Shown here in pieces: positions 31,701 to 43,800 of a DNA stretch of 64,000 nt. The stretch comes from Branchiostoma floridae (lineage: Eukaryota; Chordata; Leptocardii; Amphioxiformes; Branchiostomatidae): the NCBI RefSeq assembly GCF_000003815.2, contig NW_023365701.1, positions 415,287 through 479,286 on the forward strand. The letters run 5' to 3'. Every line of letters begins with the position of its first letter. The stretch's first letter is position 1. The position numbers and the translations under genes were made by a program. A model generated the notes under the pieces. That model searched no databases, had not been told where the DNA came from, and was given only the letters and a program-made list of their open reading frames with translations.

Positions 31701-34700
31701 GACTACCAAAATAAAAGAAGTTCCAAAACGAGATAAAAAGTAAACAGCTGTCTCGTGATCGTCACAAGCTGATTATGCTTGACTAGTTTCTATGCTGAAA
31801 GTAACCCCGCCATTTTGTTCCCAACCTTGTATGTTAAGTTGTCTCAAGGTCTGATAGAATGTCCTTGGTTATCTGCACATTCCTGTGACGCTTTGCACAG
31901 TGTAGCGTCAACGTAAATTACCGACAACAACTGCTATCCAAGCAGAGGTCAGGCGCCATCTCGTTTTGGGCGTCTTTTATTTAAGGAGTTTTGTCGGCTT
32001 TTCTATTTGTTTGTTTTTCATTGTAGACTAGTTTACATAAAGGTGGCATAATAGAACGTCCAACCAAACACTAGCCGAAGCCCAGTTTGTTATTAGTCTA
32101 GCACAAACATGAACTTCGGCACTCTTTATATAAACACCTCTGTTCTTAAATACTCATAGTGCACTCATTGCACTTGGAAGCTGAGATTTTCTACTGGAGC
32201 CTTGCCTGGTACTGCAAACTAATTGCACCATTTATAGTGCCAAATCAAGTGGAGAAATCTGTAACAAATACGTTGTAGGTCTGGCATTATTAGAAATCAG
32301 AAACTATGTCAAAACTATGCTTCACAACGCCAGCCCAATGTTTTGTTGTTCTTGATGATGTTTTATGATGAAATGATTTCATCTGCCGTTTTCTCAGATA
32401 CACGTCGCGGCACGACTACAAAGATGACCTGTCCTGTGGTGAAACTGTCGACTGGAGCGTCCATGCCTCAGGTCGGGCTGGGGACGTGGCAGGTATGAAT
32501 TACTCTCCTCAATCACAATGGGTCATGCGCCTGGTTAAAGTGTCGCGCCTAACTACATTTTCACTATCATAAAGAAGCGACAGAATGTCGAACTCATGAT
32601 CAGTAGTATCAAGGAGGTTGACAAATCTTTTTCAACCTCCTTGGTAGGATATGATTCTTGATCATGACATTGTATACATGTTGTGTATCTGTGAACTATT
32701 CTTTTGTTGTGACCTGTACTAAACCCTGTTGGTATATATGTACAATAAAGGTCCTCATTCATTCAATATCCAAGCAGATGCAAGAACCCAGCTTATTCTT
32801 AGTGTTTACGTCTGCTTCGTCGAATTAGGAGAGGGCTTCCCCCGTGTCAACGTACTTTTGTAATGGACTATGTTTCGATGGTGACATGTGTGTATGTTTG
32901 TCGTCGTCTAGAAACGTTCTTGTAATACACGCCCTCTCACTTCTTGCAGTCGAAAGATAACGAATGTTACGAGGCGGTTACGGCGGCCCTGGACGCGGGG
33001 TACCGACACATCGACACCGCGGAACTCTACCAGAACGAGAAGGAGATCGGACGGGCTCTTAAGGAGAAGATGGACGCTGGGATGAAAAGGGAGGAAGTTT
33101 TTGTCGTCAGCAAGGTAAGTATCATTACATTGATGTCTTGAATATTTAGCAATACATCGATTTTTTGTTACAGGTGCTAGCTGCTGAAATTATGTGTTGA
33201 TGTTCGGAGATGATTCTTTTTCTTCTGCCTGCTCTTCTAAGTTCAATGAAAATTGTCCAAGAAAGACTGAAAAAGAGGAATCCATAAATATTATGTAAAC
33301 GTTATAGTTAAAGTGTAGACAATTCTTATCAGGGAAAGGTTGGGTATGTCCTCTGATACCATTGTGTGTACATGCACAATATAGATATAGATGGATCAAT
33401 AAAGACATACACAGATAAATATGATTTTGTATGTAGATAGACGGATCAGTAGATGGATGCATGAATGAATGAATGAATGAATGGATGGAGGAATACTATT
33501 TGATGGTGGTTAGATGGGTGGATGGATAGATAGAGGAACACGTAAGTATAATGTTACATGTATAATGTGTACTAATAAATAATGGTAACTTTACCCCACC
33601 ATCCCCAGCTATGGAACACCCGGCACCACCCTGACGATGTCCTGCCGGCCTGTCAGAAGAGTCTGGACGATCTCGGGCTGGAGTACCTGGACCTGTACCT
33701 CATGCATCATCCTTTCCCATGGGCGGTACGTACAGATCTGTTCCGTTACTCTGTAGTTGGACCTGTACCTCATGCACCACCCCTTCCCGTGGGCGGTATG
33801 TGAATGTTTCTACTAAAGTAACTATGTAGTGATTGTTGAAAACTAGCCTCTACCCATGCTTCCAGGTTTTTGGTCTACAGTATTTGTAGTGCTTGTGAAA
33901 ACCTAGCCTCTTCCAGGCTTCACAGAAACAGGCCGCTGTAGAAATTGGCCTAAAAGGGAGATAATATTCAAGGTCAGTTAGATGTCAGTGGAGTACAGTA
34001 ATAACTATAGATTGAAATTTGTACACAGTCTCAAAGAGTAATTTCAATGTTGACATATAGTATGCCTTCAATGTACAGACACAGCCAATAGTATCAAACA
34101 ACACAAAATACTCAGAATTTTTACTGATGTTGGTAAACGTCTTAATTTAACGTTTATTCAGAGAGGAGACAACCTGTTACCCATCAATGCTGACGGCAAG
34201 GCGGAGCATTCCGATATTCACTTCATGGATACCTGGAAGGTACAGAAAACTAGTGTACTTGTACAGTTTTGTAAGGCAAAGTGATTTTTAACCTAGGTTG
34301 GGATGGTAAATGGCAGAAATGATTTTGGTGTCATCGATCATTGTCGATATTTGGTAATTATGGAGGCTGTGGGAGGTGCGATCGTTGACGCAGGCTAGCA
34401 CTATCATAATAACAGTCCTGTACTATCGACTAGTACTTATGAACATTATGTTGACGTCTGAATCATTTATGTATTGATATGTGTGTGTTAAGTAGGGCTG
34501 TTAATATAACAGAAGCTCCGGAAGAGGGGTAAAGGAAAGATATAAAGATACATTGGAGATTTCTTTCTCATTTTCGTGTCTGGTTACCTCCTGTCTTAAC
34601 ATTGAAATTGTGGGGTTTTTTTTCCAAGGAAATGGAGAAGCTTGTGGATGCAGGACTGGTGAAGGCCATCGGTGTGTCCAACTTCAACATCTCACAGATG

Positions 34701-37087
34701 GAGGAGGTTCTGACCAATGGGAGGATCAAACCAGCTGTCAATCAAGTAAGCTCCTCCCAGAGTTTACCTTATAAGGTCACTACAATTCGATTTGAACAAT
34801 CTGGCCAATGGGAGGATCAAATCAGCTGCCAATCAAGTAAGCTCCTCTCATAATTCACATTATAAGGTCACTTCAATCTAATTTTAACGTTCTGACCAAT
34901 GGGAGGACCCAACCATCTGTCAATCAAGTAAGCATGACTAAACAAGAGCAAATGATCGGGTTCATTTTTCCAACATGACACCTTCCGATTTTCTATGTAG
35001 TTTGATTTTAAGTATTTTAAAGTCTTTAAAAAGTTTCTTGACCAACATATGCATATATGTTTGCATACAGGTTGAGAGTCACCCGTACGTGACGTGTAAC
35101 CGGATGTTGGAGTTCTGCACTGAGAAAGGCGTGGTGATGACGGCTTACTGCCCACTGGGTGCTCCAGGGTACTGTACTTTTCCTTTGCAGTCTTTGGCAT
35201 TCTTGGTTCAATTGTCTACATTCTAACACGTTACTATTGTTATATCTGCTAATAGAGTAAACATGAAGTATCATCTTAAAAAAAATAGCGTAGAAACAAT
35301 TTTGGTTGTCGAAACGTCATACCGAGCTTTGCAGTAAGCAGCGTCTTTCATTGTGATTATGAATGATAAAATGCTAATTTTTGCCAATGTAGTGACCTTA
35401 AGGACCATGGCCTGGCTGTGTTAGAAGATCCCGAACTCAAGAAAATCGCTGAGAAACACGGGAAGACGCCGGCACAGGTAGAAAACTTGGCTTAGATTCT
35501 TGCGCTTCCACCATAGCCAAGGACGTAGTACTACTAGAAACAATATCATCAGCTTTACTGTACTGTTGTATGTATTATTGCATCAACAAAAGCTAGACTG
35601 ACACGCAGCACAGACAAAACGGATTCACAGAATTTGTGCAACTTTAGAACAGAGCGGAGTCGGCCTACAGTTGCATGGAGCTAAATGTGCGACAAAGACA
35701 TGCTACTCTTGCGTTGGCTCGTTTAGGGCTGTTTTAACCATAGGCGGCACTGTCGGGTTGATTTGAATTAGGATTTTACCATGGCCAATGTTGTATTGCA
35801 ATTCTGTTATGTGAGAACGGTTTAATTATATGCACACAGACCATTTCTTGGGATACGTCGCTCTTGCCATGTCTAAAAATCAGGTTTATTTCACTATCAT
35901 TGTCAGTCGGAGCTTGTTCACAGCACCTACCTGTTCTACCATGTATAAACGCGACTTGTACCTGTCCCAGGTGTGTCTCCGGTGGCAGGTGCAGAGGGGC
36001 GTGGTCGTCATCCCGAAGAGTCTGAGGGCCGCCAGGATGGTGGAGAACTCCCAGGTGAGCGGAAGACGATTATCCATGAATCTTATTTTTTACTTCGACA
36101 CACAAAATATGGCATTAGACGTTGCCTTTCTGTATTGTACATTCTACGAGGCAATTCCGTCTTCGGACTACAATCTTATACTTGACATTGTGTGTGTTGT
36201 TATTCAAATAAACCAGTTCTCTCTATATACTAGTATAAACTTAGCATATACTTAGTATATACTCTCTTTCTCTTTCTCTCTCTGTCTCTCTCTCTTCTCT
36301 CTTCTCTCAGTAATGGTCTGATTGTTCTTTTCCCCATCAGATCTTTGACTTCGAGTTGAGCGCGGGTGACGTGGAGACCATCAATAACCTTAACCGGGAC
36401 GGACGGGTGTACAAGTGGGAATGGTGAGTTAACTATTGGTTAATGATAAAAAACCATATAAGAAGCGCTTTATTTAACGACTTAGTTATTATTGATAGTC
36501 GTGTAGATTATCGTATTTAGGACTGTTTAGCCACAGTCGACGCTGTAGGGCTGACATCTTTTTACCATTGTTAATATTGACCGACGGAGGCCATATAATT
36601 TGATAGTCGATGAGTTATTGATAATCGGTATGCTAGTTTTTAAGCTAGGTTTTGGAGGAGGGGTTCTCCTTTTTCCAATGAATGAATGCAGATCTTCATA
36701 CTTCATTTTAAAGGAATAATAAGTTCAAAATGGAGTAACTGTACATTATTAATGAAAGGGCCAATTAACTGACAAGATATACCTTTATTGTTTGTTGATA
36801 TTCCTTATAGCCATATATTAGCCACTACATTGTTTGACATCAAATGAATTCAGTGTTGTCTTGAAATATGTATGATTTTGGATAAATTCAGCCTTTAAGA
36901 ACAGATTGTGCCAACCCTTGCCGCATGGATACTGTGGTCACAAATATTGAAAGGCCTGTATGTTGATATGATGGCGTTCTTTGTTGCATACGTCATTATC
37001 ATAAGTATGGTTTTGAGACTTGCCCATCATTTTTCTTTCTCTAGGAGCAAGGATCACCCACAGTGGCCCTTCAACGAGAAGTTCTAA
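28754..37087 (+). CDS. AKR-2: intact aldo-keto reductase with predicted N-myristoylation signal
   Basis: Exons: 28754-28787, 32398-32492, 32950-33114, 33609-33725, 34162-34239, 34629-34745, 35071-35168, 35393-35477, 35971-36054, 36341-36423 and 37045-37087. All have GT-AG junctions and compatible phases, giving 332 aa. It should be an NADPH-dependent carbonyl/aldose reductase of the AKR1 type. Visible are the catalytic Asp65 and Tyr70 (HIDTAELY), Lys98, His131 (LMHHP), GVSNF at 178-182 and the NADPH-binding IPKS near 277. The first exon encodes [11 protein letters not shown]. Gly2, Cys3, Ser6 and Lys7 fit the N-myristoylation plus palmitoylation consensus, so the enzyme may be membrane-anchored. 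An internal ATG at 32424 would give a normal cytosolic form. The gene is head-to-head with AKR-1 and tail-to-tail with GBP-A. The exact subfamily is not determined. Confidence 0.9.
28883..29035. repeat. CA/ACACAT microsatellite in AKR-2 intron 1
   Basis: Long CA-dominated runs with TATG and GCACAC interruptions. Reading frames through it are artefacts. Confidence 0.92.
29185..29740. repeat. Two degenerate units of about 330 bp in AKR-2 intron 1
   Basis: GACAAATATTC, AGATGCCG-AAGGG / AATGCCGCAAGGG, GGCATGTGAC and TTTGTTCGATCTC / TTTGTTTGATCTC occur in the same order in both halves. Confidence 0.5.
29741..31299. other. AKR-2 intron 1, unique sequence
   Basis: No gene is recognised. Short related motifs (AAAAGGTAAGGTGTGT, GTCACGGAAAGGTC / GTCATGAAAAGGTC) recur between 30480 and 30840, suggesting another old short duplication. 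Confidence 0.4.
31300..31953. mobile_element. Fold-back element with nested inverted repeats in AKR-2 intron 1
   Basis: 31428-31452 (TAGTCGTTTTTATCGGGCTT...) is perfectly complementary to 31514-31538. 31565-31588 (ACCTCTGCTTGGATAG core) is inverted at 31930-31953 with two mismatches. The GTAGAAATT...CAGAGGGAATA block at 31340-31370 is inverted near 31615-31645. The three pairings imply a composite or nested fold-back transposon. Confidence 0.6.
32610..32643. repeat. CAAGGAGGTTG hairpin
   Basis: CAAGGAGGTTG (32610-32620) and CAACCTCCTTG (32633-32643) are a perfect 11-bp stem with a 12-nt loop. Confidence 0.65.
32644..32768 (+). mobile_element. Retroelement 3' tail
   Basis: It ends TGTACAATAAAGGTCCTCATTCATTC, with an AATAAA signal followed by CATT repeats. 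The same kind of tail is seen near 11495-11530. Confidence 0.45.
33450..33535. repeat. GAAT/GGAT tetranucleotide microsatellite
   Basis: Runs of GAAT and GGAT in AKR-2 intron 3. Confidence 0.85.
33756..33797 (+). pseudogene. Partial duplicate of AKR-2 exon 4 with splice donor
   Basis: Thirty bases after the real donor, the last 40 bases of exon 4 are repeated together with a GT donor (GTATGTG). The coding differences I see are all third-position and silent: His, His, Pro and Pro of LMHHPFP. Confidence 0.85.
34709..34930 (+). repeat. Tandem 91-bp triplication of exon-6 end plus donor in AKR-2
   Basis: CCAATGGGAGGATCAAACC...AATCAA followed by GTAAG occurs three times, with donors at 34746, 34837 and 34928, each 91 bp apart. 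The first copy is the coding exon end. AKR-1 has two copies with the same spacing. Confidence 0.88.
36259..36310. repeat. TC-rich microsatellite
   Basis: CTCTCT/CTTTCTC run upstream of the exon at 36341; it lies just before its polypyrimidine tract. Confidence 0.8.
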
Positions 37088-37238
37088 ACATTCAAAAACA
37101 ACACAAAAGACTTAACGCGAGCTGCAGACAGCGATGCCTCATTCAAATGATGCTTATGGTTTGCTTGGCATCATTGCCGGTAATATTAATGCAAAAATGA
37201 GACATAGCCGCGCCTTTACGTCATTATTATTTTCACAC

Positions 37239-37244
37239 TTTATT
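37239..37244 (-). terminator. Candidate poly(A) signal of GBP-A
   Basis: AATAAA on the minus strand in a GTAATAAAGTG-type context about 660 nt past the stop codon. The corresponding position of the duplicated block (50751-50756) keeps the signal in a similar context, supporting function. Confidence 0.5.
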
Positions 37245-37899
37245 ACACAGAAGGAATCGTGCTTCATTGGCACGACAGTACAGAACATCAGAAAGGTGTT
37301 ATACAGCTATACTCACGCAAAATTAAACACACGTGAATCTGATCTATATACAAAGTTAGAAGCACATATATCATCATGTATTGTTTAGCCACTGTTTTGA
37401 ATACTATTCACGAAGCACTCAGGCTACACGCGTATATGTCTGACAGTCAATGATTTACTTGGCATAGAGGCTTTCCGTTAAAGGATGTCGTGTCCGTAAC
37501 TTTCAGCTTAATATTCGAAAAAAATGCACCAGTAGCATAAATTAGCTATCGAGTCTCGCATTACCCTGTCCTATAGATTGATTATTGAATCATTGGCTAG
37601 TACATGCACATACCTATGACTCAAATGACGATGATTACATAACTTTTCTCTATACGTCTGGCTCATTCCACTTAATAGAAACATGCTAACAAAGCCTGCA
37701 TTTTGTACCTTCAACAAGTAAGCACGACAAACAATATTGGAAGATTTCTTGGATTAAACTGTGCAACAGTATAAACTTAAGGTAAATGCCAACATTACAT
37801 GGCAAGAATCAAACGAATAACAGATATGATTTGGGCTACAGAAGAATGTCCTCAAAACGTTTTTAATATCCCATAGCGGCAGTAGGAACATTGACGATC

Positions 37900-40800
37900 T
37901 TACGAGATGGTGCACTTCTCTTTCAAGGCTGCAAGGAAGTGAAAAAGTACATTAGTTAGTGCAGTTGACTAACTGTAGTATCATATGGTATGTACACGTA
38001 TCGTGTAGACCATCGGGAGGGTTGCTGGCTAAGCATCTGAATGTGAAATACAACGAATACATTAACACAGTACAAAGTCAAACTTTCTTCCAACACAAAA
38101 GCACACAAAATCCGTGTGTACTTTTATGTTAATGTGTACTATGATTATTACCAACACTGATGAGCTTCCATGATAATGCGCCGTGATACTTAAGCTTGTA
38201 AGTATTAGCATTAGTGCTAAAAGTTGATTTTCCTGCATAACGATACGACATTCTGTGTTATAGACATATACAATAACGTACATGGCTTAGGAGGTGGAGT
38301 TGCTTTCTTCTGCTGATCTAGCACCTCTTCTAGCTGCCTGTACAAATCTGCCTGTTCGTTCTCCATCTTCTTGATTTTTTCCCTCGTACTGGCTCTTTCC
38401 TTCTCGAGGAGATCCTTGAGAAGAAATTTGGTACCAGATCGTTTATTCAATATTTAGAAGAAACCAATAAGCTATACAATGTTAATTCCAAACACTTTGA
38501 CGAGACTACTAGTACGAGGGCGGTTCAAAAAGTAATGTCACTGGTTTTATAACAGGCTCATTATTTCATCGAATGAGTTGAAATTTGGCACCAAGGTACA
38601 AGAATGTATCCTCTTGAGATTGAAATATCTCAATTTGTGGTTCAGATTTTTATGAGTGACTGAGTTGAGTTCAAGATGACCATACCCTTGTTATTCCGTC
38701 GGAAGAAATTATAGGGTCAATTAACGTGCAATTGGTAATGTCCCTGAATCACTTATAGAAATTGTAAGAAACTAAAATTGCACTTGTATCAAGTTGCATT
38801 TCTCTATAAGCCACATGCCTATTTTCACCTTTTAAATCCAATCACTTATTCTTTTTTCGTTCCTGTGGTGAAGTGAGGTTGTCAGTGTCGTAATTAGCGG
38901 TGGATCAGGGTGGGCTGCTTAAAGTTTCCGTAACCGACTTTTTTGTTATTAACTAAGAAAAAACAAACTTAGCACACTTCTTCGTCTTGAAATAGTTAAT
39001 AATTGTGCCAAGTTTCGCATCTTTTCGCTAATTGAAAAGCAGTATACAAAAACCTTTATTCAACAAATCACGCATTTGGCCATTAATCAAACTGCCTGTA
39101 ATATAGCAACTCGCTCCATTCTAGTGGCTGTAAAATATTAGCCATTAAGAGTTCAAACATGAACTTTGGCATATAATCTATAGAGATATTTGTCATTATT
39201 CAAGTGAAATTTTAGCTTCCTACAATAGTTTTGAAATGGTCAGATCCAGAGGAACTGATCTCTTGACAAGGTTCTAAGAGTGTGGTCACCTTGAAATCAA
39301 CTCAGCTGCTCATAAAAATCTGAACCACAAATTGAGATATTTCAATCTCAAGAGGATATATTCTTGTACCTTGGTGTCAAATTTCAACTCATGCGATGAA
39401 ATAATGAGCCTGTTATAAAACCAGTGGCATTACATTTTGAACCGCCCTCGTAGTTTTAAACATATGAAAAGGAATCTTGAACTTCTGCTGCTTCATCTGG
39501 AATTCTCATTTTGTATTTGACATATGCTTTCTGTAACCATTCATTCTTTCCATGAGCAGGAGGACCTTATGTTCCTATGTTCACGTTGCAATGTAACCCT
39601 GTTGTTCTCCATTCATTCTTAGACCTGTGCATTTACTTTGATTAGATATCACTATTTTTCCTCACCCTTGCAATTTCCGCTTGTTCCGCCATCTTCGCAT
39701 TCTTGAGGTCCTCAATCCTCTGTAGCGCAACCGCATGTCTCTCCTCCATGTCTTGCTTCATCTAAGATCAAAAGTTGTAATAATCAGAAATGACAGCATT
39801 TTACGACGTTTAAAAACCTTCCCAATGGATGGTATCTCCTGGATAAATCAACGCATGGTCAAAGACAAGTTTTCAATTAAATCTAATTAACTCAAAGTAC
39901 AATAATCAAATACATTTGACCCATACTCGTACCTGTGTGATCTGTCTCTCGTACTGTTGAATTATTTCCTGTAGAGTTTCCCGTTGAGTTTGCAGCTGGT
40001 CCTTTAGTTGCTTGAGTTGGTTCAGAATCTCTTCCTCCCTTTCCTTGGCTCTGAGCTCTGCTTCATGTGCCCTTTGTTGTTGTTGCATTAGCTAGAGTAT
40101 CACGAAGATTGAGATATAGCGCATGTCTTGTATATATATGGCTGCTCATTTGCTATAGGCGTTGGATCACTTACGGAAATTAAAAAAGAGATTACCAGCC
40201 TGATCTCTGACATATGTGTAACCAGACGCAAATGACAAGGAAAATACCACACGTTCCATGATGGGCTCACACTGATATATTTCTTTGTTCAAGTGAAAAA
40301 AACAACTTACCTTTTTTTGATACCCCATCTTGTCAATTTGGGCCTGTAGCTTCACTGCGCTTGTGTCCATCTCCTGTAGAACAACCCACTTCTCCGGACC
40401 ACGTGCCTGCTTCTTGTACTGTTCACGTGCGGCAGCAAGTTCTCTCGTCAACTTGTCGAAGTCAAAGTCTGGAGGCGGCGACTCGACTCGTTTTCTAGCA
40501 AACAGACCGGAAGAATATAGACATAACTAACTAACGTATAGTACATGATAATGATTGCAAATCTTAGACGTCATATTTCAACTTCTTGATGCTAAGTTCT
40601 TCGACATTATTGTGTAACATATTGTGACAGAAAAAGGCTTTACCAACAGCTAGTGAATGTACTAGTCTCTACCAGACTAACTGCATTGACTATAGGGAGA
40701 ATAGTTTGCAAGGGGATTTTGGCCACCAGATGGTTTCTTTCTCTGGAGGGGGAATGTTAACCATAGGGTGGACTGATATTCATGGTAGATTGTTCCCATT

Positions 40801-43800
40801 TTTTGCGGAATTCTACGGTTCCCACCAAGAAGGCCTAGTGGAGGCTATATATTACTTTGAAGTCGACGAAGGCTCAAATGGAAAGTAATTTCTGTCTTTA
40901 TAAGGACTCGGTTGGAGAATACCTGATTGGGTCCAGCAAGTGTTCATAAAGTCCTTTGCAGAAGTTCTTGGAGTGTTCTCTGTTCTGCTGGATGTAGTGG
41001 AAAAGCTCCCCACCTGTAACGACCAACCCGCGGATACCATCAACCGCGCGCTCTTCTTGTTGAACTGGAATGAAGAAGGCAATAACGAATTGAAAAGAAA
41101 ATAAAGAAAAGAAGTATATGAATATTTGACGGTTCTAAGTAATGTATACTCAACGTTATAAACCAATTCCTGATAGCTGGAGATTCATTATTCACCATTT
41201 ATGGCACGTAAATGACGTTACGGCGTCATAACCGATACAAAATCACATGTATCACAAATGTCAACTCTACATACCTAAGCGTTTTTGCATCTGGTCCACC
41301 ACAGCGTTGATCTCACCAGAATCCTGATTCTCTGTACCCTGATTCCCTGTGCTGATTTGGAAATGACCAACCTTCTTTAGAAGTATGGATGTAACTGTTT
41401 TGACCGAAGCATTGTGGAGTCCCATGATTGTAGGCTGTATCGGAGTGTCGCTGCAGAGAGAGAGGGGGGATGGGGGTGAGTGAGAGAACAATCTTTATTG
41501 ACACGACAAAAGCACAGCGGCTTTCGTAAGGTCTACATGTATAACAACTACTTACAATACAACTAAACACACATATATGGATATGTATAGGTATGAATAA
41601 ATCAACATATAGGGTCTAGCATGTCATTAACACTATTAGTTCTGAGAGAGAAAGAGACAGATAACAAATGAAGACAATTTATTGAAATCCAGATTCAGCC
41701 ATTCACAAAGATGCGGTCAGGATCACACAATATGAAATTTCAGTTTTGCATGGTGTAAGCGTATCCATCTGAAAAGTTTTGTTAAAATGAAAATAATTCA
41801 AAAATTTTGAAGCATGTTTCCTTACATTTCGCCTTCCTCTAATGGTACTTCCCCATTCTTAGTCATCCGGGCTTCGGCAATCTGAGCCTGCAGAATAGAG
41901 TAACACTAAGCTTACAATAACTGGAAACTATGTATATTGTTATGATACAATTTGTATCATCTGTATCTATTGTAATTATGCATGGTTATCGTTTCTGCTA
42001 ATAGCTGATACAATTGTTGTAACTTTGCCACAAGTATTAAATGTTCATTAGCTCTCACTTGCATCTGCTTGTTGTACTCCATGACCGCTTCCTCGATGGC
42101 CCTGTTCTGCATCAGCTCTATGGTATTCTGCCAGGTGTTGTCCAGGGCAGGAATGGAGTTGGGGTCATTGACCGCTTCCACATACTGCTTGGTCATGATG
42201 CTGAGGGCCAAACCTGAGGGAACATTAGATACGATATTAATCGGTCTAAAGTAAGCACTTTAGACAGGTTCTTGACTTCGAATTCATTGGATCCAAATGT
42301 AGAATACTCCAGATAGATGACATTTTACGTACGAAGTTATTCACCATTCTAGAATCCTGTGGAAGGGATTTCAAGAGACTCGATGCTACAGACAGATTTG
42401 AATACATATGAAGATGCAACAACTCCCAGAATACAAAAAGAATAGGTAAACATATGATAGACTGCTTGACCATTAGGAAAAAATGCCGAAATTCATGATT
42501 TAAAGATCATGTAAGTTTCGAACATTAACCTCTATTTTTTTTAATGGTCCTTTCTTACTCACCACTAACTTTAGAGCCCTCGTGGTAGCCTCTCTTTGCA
42601 CGTGCCTTAAGCAACAGCCTCACCACCAAATCGTCTACTCCCTTGTTGAATTCTGGGTTAAGGCTGTCTGTGTGCTGAGCTATGTTGTTCATCACCTCCT
42701 TCTTGTCAGAGGGTCTCTCCAGGATTGCGCACTCCGCAGATGGGAAGAACGTAAGGATCGCCCGTCGTACCATGTCCGTTGTTGATTCTTCAAATGCATT
42801 AGGATTACGTCTAAAGACCTAAATATAAAATATGATCGATTAAGGCAGATTTGTAATAGTTACCCCATGGGCGGGACGAGGTTTCTGTGTATATCAGCGG
42901 GGGAGACTAGAAATCCCCGAGGTGGCGGGCTTGCTGATATACACAGAAATCGAGGCTAAGGCCATGGGGTAACCAACTTAGCCCATGGCATACTTCCCCG
43001 AAGCTTTTCTACTTCATCAGCTCTACAAAATGTTACTTTATTTTGTCCTGAAAGTCCACAATCTTTCTTATTGATGGAAAAGCTGTGACAGACAGTGTCA
43101 GGCAACAACAACACAAGGTCGTTAATCTTGTCAAGACCTTCCCAAGCTGACTGCCAGGACAGACAGAGGGTCTGTTCATATTCCTCTGGGCAATTAAAAG
43201 TCAAGCATAGGATTGGTCAGTTATCACATGACACAATTCTGGTCTCAGAAGAAGGTCTCAAAGGTAAGCGAGGATTGGTCAGAACAGGTCACATGCGTAT
43301 ATCACCCACACTTTTCAGGCTGATATCACCCCAGTTTTCTTGATATCAACACACTTTTCCCCTCATTTGCGAATGATTATGGTATGAAGGCTAATGCAAA
43401 AAAGACAAAAGATATGGTCATCAGCTGCCGTCGAAATCCGCTAATACCCCCACCACTTACGCTAAGGGGCGAGCCCGTTGAGAGGGTCTCTTCATTCAAG
43501 CTCCTTGGAGTAATGGTCAGCAATGATCTTACATGGGGCCCCCATGTTGAATACATGCAATCAAAGGCTCAACCGCGTATACATTACCTGCGTGTAGCGA
43601 GACGTGCTGGGTTACCTTCAGATTTTCTTTTGCAAATATACATATCTTTCATCCGCCCGTTGCTCGAGTATGCCTCCCCTGTCTGGGGCGGTCTCCCACG
43701 TGGTGTCAGATGACTTGGAAAAAGTTCAAAAGTCATGCCTTAAGATATGTGGCTTACCCCGTAACCATCTGCCAACCCTTGAGTCTAGGCGAAGGGAGGC

